A stretch of 64,000 bases of DNA from Acidovorax sp. MR-S7 (GTDB lineage: Bacteria; Pseudomonadota; Gammaproteobacteria; Burkholderiales; Burkholderiaceae_C): positions 124,001 through 188,000 of the forward strand of contig NZ_DF238897.1 of assembly GCF_000400995.2 (NCBI RefSeq), in the 5' to 3' direction. Shown one piece after another: positions 40,374-49,297 of this stretch (position 1 is the stretch's first letter; each line of letters opens with the position of its first letter). Both the position numbers and the translations under genes were made by a program. Below the pieces are notes generated by a model. It was not told where the DNA came from and did no database searches. It saw nothing but the letters and a program-made list of their open reading frames with translations.

Positions 40374-41216
40374 TCACAGCGCCGTGCGCAGGCGCCAGAT
40401 CTCGGGGAACAGCACCACGTCGAGCATTTTGCGCAGGTAGCTCACGCCGCCGGTGCCGCCGGTGCCGCGCTTGAAGCCGATCACGCGCTCGACCGTCGTC
40501 ACGTGGCGGAAGCGCCAGAGGCGGAAGGCATCCTCCAGGTCGGCCAGCTCCTCGCCGAGTTGGTACAGGTCCCAGTGCCGCTTCGGGTCGCGGTACACGG
40601 CCAGCCAGGCCTGCTCCACCGCGTCGCTGGCCTCGTAGGGCTGGGTGAAGTCGCGCTGCAGGTGGCTGGCGGGCACGCCGAGGCCCCGGCGCGCCAGCAG
40701 GCGCAGGGCCTCGTCGTACAGCGAAGGCGCCTCGTACGCGGCCTGCACCTGCGCCAGCAGGTCGGCGCGATGGGCATGGGGGCGCAGCATGGCCGCGTTC
40801 TTGTTGCCCATGGCGAATTCGATGCAGCGGTACTGGTAGCTCTGGAAGCCGCTGGACTGGCCCAGGAAGGGCCGCATGGCCGTGTATTCGGGCGGCGTCA
40901 TGGTGGCCAGCACGTCCCAGGCGTGTACGAGCTGCTCCATGATCTTGGACACGCGCGCGAGCATCTTGAACGCGGGCTGCAGGTCGTCCCGCGCCACGTG
41001 GGCGATGGCGGCGTGCAGCTCGTGCAGCATGAGCTTCATCCACAGCTCGCTGGTCTGGTGCTGCACGATGAACAGCATCTCGTCGTGCGCGGGCGACAGG
41101 GGCTTTTGCGCGCCCAGGATGGCGTCGAGCTGCAGGTAGTCGCCATAGCTCATGCTGCGGCTGAAGTCGAGCTGCGCGCCTTCCGCGCGCACGATGGATT
41201 CGTTGGTGGGGTTCAT
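40374..41216 (-). CDS. kynA: Tryptophan 2,3-dioxygenase
   Basis: A 280-residue heme dioxygenase that opens the indole ring of L-tryptophan to give N-formylkynurenine. Diagnostic segments are [59 protein letters not shown] and [20 protein letters not shown] followed by [11 protein letters not shown]; the His in [12 protein letters not shown] is the heme ligand. Start at 41216 overlaps the kynU stop by four bases (ATGA). With kynU and kynB it forms the tryptophan-to-anthranilate pathway. Confidence 0.97.
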   Translation of the reverse strand: MNPTNESIVRAEGAQLDFSRSMSYGDYLQLDAILGAQKPLSPAHDEMLFIVQHQTSELWMKLMLHELHAAIAHVARDDLQPAFKMLARVSKIMEQLVHAWDVLATMTPPEYTAMRPFLGQSSGFQSYQYRCIEFAMGNKNAAMLRPHAHRADLLAQVQAAYEAPSLYDEALRLLARRGLGVPASHLQRDFTQPYEASDAVEQAWLAVYRDPKRHWDLYQLGEELADLEDAFRLWRFRHVTTVERVIGFKRGTGGTGGVSYLRKMLDVVLFPEIWRLRTAL

Positions 41217-42493
41217 GTCACTGCGTTGATCTGGTGGAACACGGGGCTGCGCCACTCGCCGCTCTCCAGCACCTCGCGCAGGTGCCGCACGGCGTGCCAC
41301 ACGTCCTCGAAGCCGGTGTAGAGCGGCGTGAAGCCGAAGCGCAGGATGTCCTTGTGCGGCCCCGCGCCGCCGTCGCCCTTGCGGAAGTCGCCGATCACGC
41401 CGCGCGCGATCAGCGCCTGCACGATGGCGTAGGCGCCATCATCGCGCGTCAGGCACACCTGCGAGCCGCGCCGCGCGTGCGCGCGCGGCGTGGCCAGGCC
41501 CAGGCCGTGGCCCTGGCAGGTTTCTTCCACCAGGCGGATGAACAGGTCGGTCAGCGCCAGCGACTTGGCGCGCAGCGCGGCCATGCCGCCGAACTGCGCG
41601 GCCTCGGTGTAGACGTCCAGCCCGCACTGCAGCACGCCCATGCTGACCATGGGCTGGGTGCCGCACAGGTAGCGCTGGATGCCCTGGGCCGGGTGGTAGT
41701 CGGGCACGAACCGGAAGGGCTCGGCATGGCCGAACCAGCCCGCTAGCGGCTGCCAGAAGCGGTCGATGAGGCGCGGGTGCGCCCACACGAAGGCCGGCGC
41801 GCCGGGCCCGCCGTTGAGGTACTTGTAGCTGCAGCCCACGGCGAAGTCGGCGCCGGCGCCGTGCAGGTCCACGGGCACGGCGCCCGCGCTGTGGCACAGG
41901 TCCCAGACGCAGACGATGCCCTGCGCATGCGCGGCGGCCGTGACGGCGGCCATGTCGTGCATGGCGCCGGTGCGGTAGTTCACATGGGTGAGCATGCAGA
42001 TGGCCACGTCGTCCCGCAGCGCGCCGGCGATCTCCTGCGGTTCGAGCAGCACCAGCTCCAGCCCGTATTCCTGGCACACGGACTGGGCGATGTAGAGGTC
42101 GGTCGGGAAGTTGCTGTGCTCGCTGATGAGCTTTCTGCGGCCCGGCGCGTCCTCGCGCACGATGCGGGCGGCGGCCGTCAGCACCTTGTAGAGGTTGATG
42201 GAGGTGGTGTCGGTGAACACCACTTCGCCCGGCCCCGCGCCGATCCAGGGCGCGAACTGGTCGCCCAGGCGCCGGGGCAGTTCGATCCAGCCGGCGCTGT
42301 TCCACGAGCGGATCAGGCCCTGGCCCCACTCCTGCTGCACGATCTCGGCCGCGCGCGCCGCAGCCGCCCGGGGGCTGGCGCCCAGCGAATTGCCGTCCAG
42401 GTAGATCACGCCCTCCGGCAGCACGAAGCGCTCGCGCAGCGGGCGCAGCGTGTCCTGCGCGTCCAAGGCCTGGCAGTCTTGCAAAGTGGTCAT
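41213..42493 (-). CDS. kynU: Kynureninase
   Basis: A 426-residue PLP enzyme cleaving kynurenine to anthranilate and alanine. Motifs: [52 protein letters not shown] and the PLP lysine in [18 protein letters not shown], then [15 protein letters not shown]. The ribosome site GGAAC lies at the very edge of a dispersed repeat (42502-42559) that separates it from kynB. The stop overlaps the kynA start by four bases. Confidence 0.97.
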   Translation of the reverse strand: MTTLQDCQALDAQDTLRPLRERFVLPEGVIYLDGNSLGASPRAAAARAAEIVQQEWGQGLIRSWNSAGWIELPRRLGDQFAPWIGAGPGEVVFTDTTSINLYKVLTAAARIVREDAPGRRKLISEHSNFPTDLYIAQSVCQEYGLELVLLEPQEIAGALRDDVAICMLTHVNYRTGAMHDMAAVTAAAHAQGIVCVWDLCHSAGAVPVDLHGAGADFAVGCSYKYLNGGPGAPAFVWAHPRLIDRFWQPLAGWFGHAEPFRFVPDYHPAQGIQRYLCGTQPMVSMGVLQCGLDVYTEAAQFGGMAALRAKSLALTDLFIRLVEETCQGHGLGLATPRAHARRGSQVCLTRDDGAYAIVQALIARGVIGDFRKGDGGAGPHKDILRFGFTPLYTGFEDVWHAVRHLREVLESGEWRSPVFHQINAVT

Positions 42494-42501
42494 GGTGTTC
42501 C

Positions 42502-42559
42502 TTTTTTGATAGCTGCTCGCGCTTGACTGGAAAGCGCTGGAGCCGCTTTTTGTTTAATA
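42502..42559. repeat. Dispersed short repeat between kynB and kynU
   Basis: CTTTTTTGATAGCTGCTCGC, then GCTTGACTGGAAAGCGCTGG and AGCCGCTTTTTGTTTAATA form a well-preserved copy, with A/T-rich ends and inverted AGCGCT-type halves. It fills almost the whole gap between kynB and kynU, directly beside the kynU ribosome site. Confidence 0.8.
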
Positions 42560-42563
42560 CGTG

Positions 42564-43211
42564 CTACAGCGCCCGCAGCACCGCCCGCACCGGCGAGGCG
42601 TCGGCGGTGGTCAGCTTGAGCGGCAGCGCGATGAGTTCGTAGTCGCCCTCGGGCACCGCGTCGAGCACCAGGTTTTCCAGCACGCGCAGGCCGCGCCGGC
42701 GGATCACCTGGTGGCTGGGCAGCGCCTTGCTGTCGGCCGGGTCGATGCTCGCGGTGTCGATGCCGATGAGCGCCACGCCCAGGTCGGCCAGCCGCTCCAC
42801 CGTCTCTGGCGCATAGGCGGCCAAATCGGCGTCCCAGCGGTCCACGGGCATGCGCGCATAGGTGCGCACCAGCACGCGCGGGGGCAGGCCCTGCACGGCG
42901 TGGGCGATGTGACGCCATTCGACGAGCGGCCCGCAGCCGATGGCATGGACCACGCGGCACGGGCCCAGGAACGGCTCCAGCGGCACCGCGCCGATGGCCT
43001 CGCCCGCCGGGTCGTAGTGCAGCGGCGCGTCGGCGTGCGCGCCCACGTGGGGCGAGAGGGTGAGGGCGCTCACGTTGACCGGGCAGCCGGGGGCGATGGA
43101 GGCCGTCCACTGCGCCTGGTAGGGCGTGTCGCCGGGAAAGACCGGGCTGCCCGCGTGCACGGGCGGGGAAATGTCCCACAGGGGGCGGGTGGAAGCAGGG
43201 GCGCGATGCAT
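42564..43211 (-). CDS. kynB: Kynurenine formamidase
   Basis: A 215-residue metal-dependent cyclase-family hydrolase that removes formate from N-formylkynurenine. Typical segments: LWDISPPVHAGSPVFPGDTP, LTLSPHVGAHADAPLHYDPA (metal ligands in HVGAHADAP), PRVLVRTYARMPVDRW and LIGIDTASIDPADSKALPSH. It is upstream of kynU with a repeat in the gap and is first of the visible kyn genes. No kynR regulator is seen in the window. Confidence 0.96.
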   Translation of the reverse strand: MHRAPASTRPLWDISPPVHAGSPVFPGDTPYQAQWTASIAPGCPVNVSALTLSPHVGAHADAPLHYDPAGEAIGAVPLEPFLGPCRVVHAIGCGPLVEWRHIAHAVQGLPPRVLVRTYARMPVDRWDADLAAYAPETVERLADLGVALIGIDTASIDPADSKALPSHQVIRRRGLRVLENLVLDAVPEGDYELIALPLKLTTADASPVRAVLRAL

Positions 43212-43264
43212 GGCCGCCGACCTTAGCGCGCTGGTGGCGCCGTGGTGTCGGTTATCTGCAACGC

Positions 43265-43320
43265 TATGGATAAAGGAGCTGGCAGCGCTTGCCAGTCAAG
43301 CGCTGGAGGGCGAAATCACT
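43265..43320. repeat. Dispersed short repeat between kynB and a YkgJ gene
   Basis: TGGATAAAGGAGCTGGCAGC, then GCTTGCCAGTCAAGCGCTGG and AGGGCGAAATCACT form a copy with inverted halves CAGCGCTTG and CAAGCGCTG. The stop codon of the YkgJ gene (43316-43318) lies in its edge. Confidence 0.78.
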
Positions 43321-43627
43321 CCTGAAATGCCGGCAGCCCGTGGCGCCGGCGCGCGCGCTGGCAAGCGTCGCTGCCGGCCTCGAACTCGCGGCACGGCGAA
43401 GGGCGCCACTCATAGATGCCGCAGGCCGCGCGCTCGCCCACCCGCCCCGTGAGCGCGGCGCAGCGCGGTGATGCGTGGTCGGTGCCGCGCATGCGGCGCA
43501 GGCCTGCGTTCACCTCCACGGTCAGGCCGTCGGGCACGTCGCCGCCGTATTCCTGGGTTTCGTGGACGGAGAAGTCGACGCGAAAGCTCGCGCAGCAGGC
43601 GCCGCAGGTCAGGCAGGGGTGGGTCAT
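43316..43627 (-). CDS. YkgJ-family cysteine-cluster protein 1
   Basis: A 103-residue protein with the cysteine pattern of the YkgJ/CxxCxxCC zinc- or iron-binding family: HPCLTCGACCASFRVDFSVH, RCAALTGRVGERAACGIYEWRP-like ACGIYEWRPSPCREFEAG and a last Cys. The start at 43627 gives the normal N-terminus. It is close to feoAB, with a second paralogue on the other side (46305-46655). The 3' end falls within a dispersed repeat. Molecular function unknown. Confidence 0.85.
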   Translation of the reverse strand: MTHPCLTCGACCASFRVDFSVHETQEYGGDVPDGLTVEVNAGLRRMRGTDHASPRCAALTGRVGERAACGIYEWRPSPCREFEAGSDACQRARRRHGLPAFQE

Positions 43628-43735
43628 CGCTGGAAGAGGGGAGGGCTCGGGCGCATTGTGCGGGCACCGGCGATGGTGCACTCGGGCGGCGGGTCTCTGA
43701 TTTCGGTCAGCCCCTGGGGAAATACCCGCTTGTAA

Positions 43736-43757
43736 AATGAGAATTAATCCTATTCAT
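43736..43757 (+). promoter_or_regulatory. Fur-like box upstream of feoA
   Basis: AATGAGAATTAATCCTATTC followed by AT resembles a Fur box (arms ATGAgAAT and TATTCAT). It is about 19 bases before the feoA ATG, where Fur would block transcription or translation start. Confidence 0.65.
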
Positions 43758-43775
43758 AAATCCACGAGTTTCCAC

Positions 43776-44075
43776 ATGAATCAACCGCGCGACGGTGCCG
43801 CCAGTTCGCAGGCCATTGGCCTGGACGCCTTGCCCAGGGGGGTGCCCGCCACGGTGGCCGGCCTCGCCGAAGGCGGGCACGACAGCGTGCGCGCCATGGT
43901 GCTGCGGCTGATGGAGATCGGCTTTCTGCCCGGCGAGCCCGTGCGCGTGATCGCCAGCGGCTTCCCGTCGGCCGATCCGCTGGCCGTGCGCGTGGGCCAG
44001 GCCACGTTCGCGCTGCGCCGGCACGAGGCCGCGCTGGTGCAAGTGCGCGTGGACGCGGCGGGGGCAGGCGCATGA
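43776..44075 (+). CDS. feoA: Ferrous iron transport accessory protein FeoA
   Basis: A 99-residue SH3-like FeoA protein that assists FeoB. The family core is LPRGVPATVAGLAEGG, VRAMVLRLMEIGFLPGEPVR and DPLAVRVGQATFALRRHEAA. An N-terminal extension of about 20 residues is present. The ATG at 43776 is preferred to the in-frame upstream start because the latter would begin inside the Fur box. The stop overlaps feoB by four bases. Confidence 0.93.
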   Translation: MNQPRDGAASSQAIGLDALPRGVPATVAGLAEGGHDSVRAMVLRLMEIGFLPGEPVRVIASGFPSADPLAVRVGQATFALRRHEAALVQVRVDAAGAGA

Positions 44076-45967
44076 GCGCGCAGCCTTTGCATGTCGCCCT
44101 GCTGGGCAACCCCAACTGCGGCAAGACGGCGCTGTTCAACCTGCTGACCGGCGCGCGCCAGAAGGTGGCCAACTATGCCGGCGTGACCGTCGAGCGCAAG
44201 GAGGGCCACCTGACCACGCCGGGCGGGCGCCGCGTGCGCGTGCTGGACCTGCCGGGCGCCTACAGCCTGCATGCCCAGAGCCTGGACGAGGCGGTGACGC
44301 GCGACGTGATTACCGGCCGCCGCGCGGGCGAGCCCGTGCCCGAGCTGCTGGTCTGTGTGACCGACGCCACCCACCTGCGCCTGAACCTGCGCCTGGTGCT
44401 GGAGGCGCGCGCCCTGGGCCTGCCCATGGTGCTGGTGCTGAACATGAGCGACATGGCGCAACGCCAGGGCATCGAGATCGACCGCGCGGTGCTGGCGCGC
44501 GAGCTGGGCATGCCCGTGGTCGGCACGGTGGGCGTGCGCCTGGACGGCGCGCGCGAGCTGTTGCAGTGGCTGGACACGGCGCAGCCCGTCGCCGCTGCAG
44601 CGCCGGCAGTGCAGCCGCAGGCCCGGCCCGCGCTCAACGCGCTGGAGGACGATCGGCCCCAGCGCGTGGAGCAGCTGCACCAGGAGGTGCGCCGCATCAT
44701 GGGACTGGCCGTGCGCGAGCCCCAGGTGCGCTTGCAGCGCGACGACCGCATCGACGCCGTGGTGCTGCACCCGCTGTGGGGCGCGCTGCTGCTGGCGGTG
44801 ACGCTGTTCCTCATGTTCCAGGCCGTCTTCAGCTGGGCCGAGGTGCCCATGGGCTGGATCGAGGGCGCCACGGCCGCCGGCGCGCAGTGGCTCAACGCCC
44901 ACATGGCCGAGGGGCCGCTGCGCGGGCTGCTCACCGAGGGGCTGATCGCCGGCGTGGGCGGCGTGGTGGTGTTCCTGCCGCAGATCCTGATCCTGTTCCT
45001 GTTCATCCTGGCGCTGGAGGAATCGGGCTACCTGCCGCGCGCAGCGTTCCTGCTGGACCGCCTCATGGGCACGGTGGGGCTGTCCGGGCGCTCGTTCATC
45101 CCGCTGCTGTCGAGCTTCGCCTGCGCCGTGCCGGGCATCATGGCCACGCGCTCCATTCCTGACTGGCGTGACCGGCTGGTGACCATCATGATCGCGCCGC
45201 TCATGACCTGCTCGGCCCGCCTGCCGGTGTATGCGCTGCTGATCGCGGCCTTCATCCCCGAGCGCACCGTGGCCGGCGTGTTCAACCTGCAGGGCGTGGT
45301 GCTGTTCGCGCTGTACCTGGGCGGCATCTTGAGCGCCATGGCCGTGGCGGCCGTGGCCAAGCTCGCTCGCCGCGGCGGCGGCGCCGCGCCGCTGCTCATG
45401 GAGCTGCCGGCCTACCGCTGGCCCAGCCCGCGCAACCTGCTGCTGGGGCTGTGGGAGCGCGCGCTGATCTTCCTGCGCCGGGTGGGCGGCATCATCCTCA
45501 CGGTGACGGTGCTGTTGTGGTTTCTGTCCACCTACCCTGCGCCGCCCGTGGGCGCCACGGGCCCGGCCATCGAATACAGCTTCGCGGGCCGCATCGGCGC
45601 GGCGCTGGCGGTGGTCTTCGCGCCCATCGGCTTTAACTGGCAGATCAGCATCGCGCTGGTGCCCGGCATGGCCGCGCGCGAGGTGGCGGTGAGCGCGCTG
45701 GGCACGGTGTACGCCATCGCCGCGTCGGCCGACGAGACGGCCGAGCAGCTCGCCCCGCTGCTGGCCAGCCAGTGGCCGCTGGCCACGGCGCTGTCGCTGC
45801 TGGTGTGGTTCATCTTCGCGCCGCAATGCGTCTCCACCATCGCCGCCGTGCGGCGCGAGACCAACGGCTGGCGCTGGCCGCTCGTCATGACGGCCTACCT
45901 GTTCGCGCTGGCGTACCTGGCCAGCTTCATCACCTACCGCGTGGCCGTCGCCCTGGGCGGCGGCTGA
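44072..45967 (+). CDS. feoB: Ferrous iron transporter FeoB
   Basis: A 631-residue GTP-dependent Fe(II) permease. The N-terminal G domain has G1 GNPNCGKT (12-19), G2 GVTVERKEG, G3 DLPGAYS and G4 NMSD. The membrane part carries both gate motifs, SSFACAVPGIMATRS and APLMTCSARLPVY, with conserved Cys. At 631 residues it is shorter than the E. coli protein (about 770), as in several betaproteobacteria. It overlaps feoA and is followed by a small cysteine-rich membrane protein. A Fur box precedes the operon. Confidence 0.96.
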   Translation: MSAQPLHVALLGNPNCGKTALFNLLTGARQKVANYAGVTVERKEGHLTTPGGRRVRVLDLPGAYSLHAQSLDEAVTRDVITGRRAGEPVPELLVCVTDATHLRLNLRLVLEARALGLPMVLVLNMSDMAQRQGIEIDRAVLARELGMPVVGTVGVRLDGARELLQWLDTAQPVAAAAPAVQPQARPALNALEDDRPQRVEQLHQEVRRIMGLAVREPQVRLQRDDRIDAVVLHPLWGALLLAVTLFLMFQAVFSWAEVPMGWIEGATAAGAQWLNAHMAEGPLRGLLTEGLIAGVGGVVVFLPQILILFLFILALEESGYLPRAAFLLDRLMGTVGLSGRSFIPLLSSFACAVPGIMATRSIPDWRDRLVTIMIAPLMTCSARLPVYALLIAAFIPERTVAGVFNLQGVVLFALYLGGILSAMAVAAVAKLARRGGGAAPLLMELPAYRWPSPRNLLLGLWERALIFLRRVGGIILTVTVLLWFLSTYPAPPVGATGPAIEYSFAGRIGAALAVVFAPIGFNWQISIALVPGMAAREVAVSALGTVYAIAASADETAEQLAPLLASQWPLATALSLLVWFIFAPQCVSTIAAVRRETNGWRWPLVMTAYLFALAYLASFITYRVAVALGGG

Positions 45968-45989
45968 GCGGGGAAAGGAGCAACGGCCT

Positions 45990-46181
45990 ATGTGGCAAGA
46001 GATCCTTACCGGCGCCATCGTCGCCGTGGCGGCCATCGCGCTGCTGTGGCGCTTCCTGCCCCAGCGCTGGCGGGCGCGGGCGGCCAGCGTGCACCCGGCC
46101 CTGGGGCCGACGGCCAAGCCGGGCTGCGGCGGCTGCAATGCCTGCGGTGGCGAGCGCTGCGCACCGACGCGCAAGCCGTAG
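45990..46181 (+). CDS. FeoB-associated cysteine-rich membrane peptide
   Basis: A 63-residue peptide: one N-terminal helix (ILTGAIVAVAAIALLWRFLP), a basic stretch and a cysteine-rich tail CGGCNACGGERCAP. Small Cys-rich membrane proteins of this kind often follow feoB. The gene has AAAGGAG upstream and starts 22 bases after feoB, so it belongs to the feo operon. A role in Fe(II) handling is inferred from context. Confidence 0.8.
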   Translation: MWQEILTGAIVAVAAIALLWRFLPQRWRARAASVHPALGPTAKPGCGGCNACGGERCAPTRKP

Positions 46182-46187
46182 CTGCTG

Positions 46188-46289
46188 CTACCAAACAAGG
46201 AGCTGCTTGCGCTTGCTATATATGGTTTTCAGATGATTTTCATGCTGGAACCAGTATCTGACAAGCGCGGGCAGCTCCTTTTTTCATAG
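46188..46289. repeat. Composite ~100-base repeat with terminal inverted repeats, copy 1
   Basis: Arms GGAGCTGCTTGCGCTTG (46199-46215) and CAAGCGCGGGCAGCTCC (46262-46278) are inverted, and the centre has an inner hairpin (GGTTTTCAG and CTGGAACC). A-rich and T-rich stretches flank it. It is related along its length to the copy at 53582-53682. It lies between the convergent feo and YkgJ genes. Confidence 0.82.
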
Positions 46290-46304
46290 AACCGAGCGTC
46301 CGCG

Positions 46305-46655
46305 TCAGGCGGCGTTCCGCCACCGCTCCACCTCGTCTTCCGCCAGCGCGGGCAGGCCGAGCTTGGCGCGCGTGTCGTGGCAGCCGTAGGAGGCGAACGG
46401 AAAGTCGCGGCAAGTGCGGGGGCGCACCGCGTAGATGCCGCAGCCAATGCAGCCTCCGCCCAGTTCGGCCAGCGCGACGCAGCGCACGGGGTGGCGCTCG
46501 GTGCCGTTCATGCGGCAGCGATTGCCGCCCGCCTCGTGGACCAGGGCATCGGGCACGGTGCCACCCATGGACTGCAGTTCGTAGACGGAGAACTCCACGC
46601 GGTAGTTCTGGCAGCACGCGCCGCAGTGCAGGCAGGGGTGGACGGGTTCGGGCAT
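46305..46655 (-). CDS. YkgJ-family cysteine-cluster protein 2
   Basis: A 116-residue paralogue of the protein at 43316-43627. Cysteine motifs are HPCLHCGACCQNYRVEFSVY, RCVALAELGGGCIGCGIYAV and RPRTCRDFPFASYGC. The shared pattern CGACC...EFSVY/DFSVH and GIY-x-x-RP-x-x-C identifies the YkgJ family. The two copies bracket the feo operon and both point leftwards, so the arrangement may be an ancient duplication. Function unknown; metal binding is likely. Confidence 0.85.
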   Translation of the reverse strand: MPEPVHPCLHCGACCQNYRVEFSVYELQSMGGTVPDALVHEAGGNRCRMNGTERHPVRCVALAELGGGCIGCGIYAVRPRTCRDFPFASYGCHDTRAKLGLPALAEDEVERWRNAA

Positions 46656-46774
46656 GCGGGTTCCTCGGGATTCAGGCGCATCGGCAACGGGCCGCGCTCC
46701 GCGCAGGGCGGAGGGCGGCCGGAAAAAGGGGCGATGGGGGCATGCGCAAAGGGCATGCCGCGCTGAAGCGGGCG

Positions 46775-46951
46775 CTAGGTGTGGCCCTGGAGGAACTTCA
46801 GGTAGAAGGTGTGGATGCGCACCTGCAGCGCATGCACGCGCGCCGCCATGCGCCGCGCGGCGGCGTGCAGCTCAGGCGCGCGCAGGCGCTGGCGGTCGGG
46901 GCGGGGCGGGTGGCCCGGGCGCGTGGGGTGGGGTTGCGCCGGGGCCAGCAT
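46775..46951 (-). CDS. Possible 58-residue ORF downstream of argF (uncertain)
   Basis: The stretch 46656-46972 has no recognised gene. This frame within it starts with ATG at 46951, 21 bases after the argF stop and in the same direction, and has very high GC at third positions. The peptide begins MLAPAQPHPTRPGHPPRPDR and ends RIHTFYLKFLQGHT. There is no Shine-Dalgarno and no family is recognised, so it may be chance. Confidence 0.25.
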   Translation of the reverse strand: MLAPAQPHPTRPGHPPRPDRQRLRAPELHAAARRMAARVHALQVRIHTFYLKFLQGHT

Positions 46952-46972
46952 GGGAAGGGTGTGGGAAGGGCC

Positions 46973-47890
46973 TTATACGCGGCCGAGCAAAAGGTACTCC
47001 ATGAGTGCCTTTTGCACGTGCATCCTGTTTTCCGCCTCGTCCCAGACGACGGACTGGGGGCCGTCGATCACGTCGGCCATCACTTCCTCGCCGCGGTGCG
47101 CGGGCAGGCAGTGCATGAAGAGGGCGTCGGGGCGGGCCGCGGCCATCATCTCGGCGTCCACGCACCAGTCGGCGAAGGCCTTGCGGCGGGCCTCGTTCTC
47201 GGCTTCGTAGCCCATGCTGGTCCACACGTCGGTGGTCACCAGGTCGGCGCTCTTGCAGGCTTCGAGCGGGTCCTTGAAGACCTTGTAGCAGCCCTCGCGG
47301 GGGGGGCGGCCGCCGAAGGCGAGCTTCTCGTCCACCTCGTAGCCGCCGGGCGTGCTCACGTGCACCGTGAAGCCCAGCAGGTCGGCGGCCTGCAGCCAGG
47401 TGTTGGCCATGTTGTTGCCGTCGCCCACCCACGCCACGGTCTTTCCGGCGATGGAGCCGCGGTGCTCGATGTAGGTGAACAGGTCGGCCAGGATCTGGCA
47501 GGGGTGGAACTCGTTGGTCAGGCCGTTGATCACCGGCACGCGCGAGAACTCGGCGAAGCGCTCGATCTTCTCCTGGCCGAAGGTGCGGATCATCACCAGG
47601 TCCACCATGCGGCTGATGACGCGCGCGCTGTCCTCGATGGGCTCGGCGCGGCCGAGCTGGCTGTCGCCCGTGGTCAGGTGCACCACCGAGCCGCCGAGCT
47701 GGTACATGCCGGCCTCGAAGCTCACGCGTGTGCGCGTGCTGGCCTTCTCGAAGATCATGGCCAGCGTGCGGTCGGAGAGCGGGTGGTGCTTCTCGTAGCT
47801 CTTGAACTTGCCCTTGATGATGGCGGCGCGCGAGAACAGGTAGTGGTATTCGTCGGCGGTGAAGTCGCTGAATTGCAGGTAATGCTTCAT
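46973..47890 (-). CDS. argF: Ornithine carbamoyltransferase
   Basis: A 305-residue enzyme making citrulline from ornithine and carbamoyl phosphate. Phosphate-binding motif FEKASTRTRVSFEAGMYQLG, carbamoyl-binding FHPCQ, and ornithine-binding HCLPAHRGEEV are intact, along with WVGDGNNMANTWLQAADLLG. It lies downstream of argD in the same direction with 16 bases between, forming an arginine biosynthesis pair. Confidence 0.97.
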   Translation of the reverse strand: MKHYLQFSDFTADEYHYLFSRAAIIKGKFKSYEKHHPLSDRTLAMIFEKASTRTRVSFEAGMYQLGGSVVHLTTGDSQLGRAEPIEDSARVISRMVDLVMIRTFGQEKIERFAEFSRVPVINGLTNEFHPCQILADLFTYIEHRGSIAGKTVAWVGDGNNMANTWLQAADLLGFTVHVSTPGGYEVDEKLAFGGRPPREGCYKVFKDPLEACKSADLVTTDVWTSMGYEAENEARRKAFADWCVDAEMMAAARPDALFMHCLPAHRGEEVMADVIDGPQSVVWDEAENRMHVQKALMEYLLLGRV

Positions 47891-47906
47891 ACGGGGTCGA
47901 TTGTCT

Positions 47907-49103
47907 TCATTCGGCCAGGAAGGCTTTGACCAGCGGGGTCAGCTTGGCGACGATCTCGTCGGCCTCGGCGGTCGTCAGTATCAGCGGCGGCACCAGGCGG
48001 ATCACGCTGTCGGCCGTGACCGACAGCAGCAGGCCCGCTTCGGCTGCGCGGCCGATCAGGGCGCCGCAGGGCTTGTCCAGCTCGATGCCCAGCATCAGGC
48101 CCTGGCCGCGGATGTCCTTCACGCCGGGCAGGCTGCCCAGCTCGCGCTGCAACGCGGCCTTCAGGTGGTCCCCTACCTTCGCGGCGTTGGCCAGCAGGCC
48201 CTCTTCTTCCATGATGCGCAGGGTCTCCACGCCCGCCCGCATGGCCAGCGGGTTGCCGCCGAAGGTAGTGCCGTGGTTGCCGGGCTGGAGCACGTCGGCG
48301 GCCTTCGGGCCGGCCACGACGGCGCCGATCGGCACGCCCGAGCCCAGGCCCTTGGCCAGGGGCATCACGTCGGGAACGATGCCGGCCCATTGGTGCGCGA
48401 ACCATTTGCCGGTGCGGCCCACGCCGCATTGCACTTCGTCGATCATCATGAGCCAGCCGCGCTCGTCGCACAGCGTGCGCAGCTGCTGCAGGTATTCCAC
48501 GCGCATGGGGTTGATACCGCCTTCGCCCTGGATGGTTTCAAAGAACACCGCCACGACGTTGGGATTGCCTTCGGTGGCTTTCCTGATGGCCTCGATGTCG
48601 TTGAGCGGCACGCGGATGAAGCCTTCGACCAGGGGGCCGAAGCCGCTGTAGATCTTGGGGTTGCCCGTGGCCGACATGGTGGCGATCGAGCGGCCGTGGA
48701 ACGCCTTCTCGTAGACCACGATCTCGGGCTTGGCGATGCCCTTGTCCACGCCGTACTTGCGCGCGATCTTGAGTGCGGCTTCGTTGGCCTCCAGGCCGGA
48801 ATTGCAGAAGAACACGTTCTGCATGCCCGACAGCTCCACGAGCTTGGCGGCGAGCTGCTCCTGCCCCGGCACGTGGTAGTAGTTGGAGGTGTGGATCAGC
48901 TTGGCTAGCTGGTCCTGCAGCGCGGGCACCAGCTTGGGATGGTTGTGGCCGAGCGTGTTCACGGCGATGCCGCCGAGTCCGTCGAGGTACTCCTTGCCGT
49001 TCACGTCCCACACGCGGCAGCCCTGGCCGCGCTCCAGCGCGATGGGCACGCGGCCATAGGTGTTCATCACGTGGGGCGAGGCAGCCTCGACGAATGCGGT
49101 CAT
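47907..49103 (-). CDS. argD: Acetylornithine aminotransferase
   Basis: A 398-residue PLP class-III aminotransferase. LDGLGGIAVNTLGHNHPKLV at the N-terminus, FFCNSGLEANEAALKIARKY, MMIDEVQCGVGRTGKWFAHQ and the PLP lysine in PLAKGLGSGVPIGAV are all standard. Start at 49103 (MTAFVEAASPHVMNTYGR) fits family alignments; the longer frame is upstream region. It is followed by argF and divergent from the DUF3579 gene. Confidence 0.96.
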   Translation of the reverse strand: MTAFVEAASPHVMNTYGRVPIALERGQGCRVWDVNGKEYLDGLGGIAVNTLGHNHPKLVPALQDQLAKLIHTSNYYHVPGQEQLAAKLVELSGMQNVFFCNSGLEANEAALKIARKYGVDKGIAKPEIVVYEKAFHGRSIATMSATGNPKIYSGFGPLVEGFIRVPLNDIEAIRKATEGNPNVVAVFFETIQGEGGINPMRVEYLQQLRTLCDERGWLMMIDEVQCGVGRTGKWFAHQWAGIVPDVMPLAKGLGSGVPIGAVVAGPKAADVLQPGNHGTTFGGNPLAMRAGVETLRIMEEEGLLANAAKVGDHLKAALQRELGSLPGVKDIRGQGLMLGIELDKPCGALIGRAAEAGLLLSVTADSVIRLVPPLILTTAEADEIVAKLTPLVKAFLAE

Positions 49104-49297
49104 GCGGAAATCTCCAGACGGTACGGTGACGAAAAAACGAAGCACGATTCTAGGGGCTGCCCTCGTGCGCAACGTTGAGGATTGCGCATCACTGTCATGC
49201 AGGCGCGGAGGGGCATTGGGGTCAAGTCTTCTATAAGAGTTAGAATCGCGGGTTCGCGGCGCACAAGGCCGCGGCCCTCTCCAACGACCCCATACCG

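Noticed and set aside
49232-49246. Promoter with TATAAG/TAGAAT before the DUF3579 gene
   Set aside because: The nearest -35 candidates (TTGGGG) have poor spacing of 10 or 19 bases; too weak to list as a feature.
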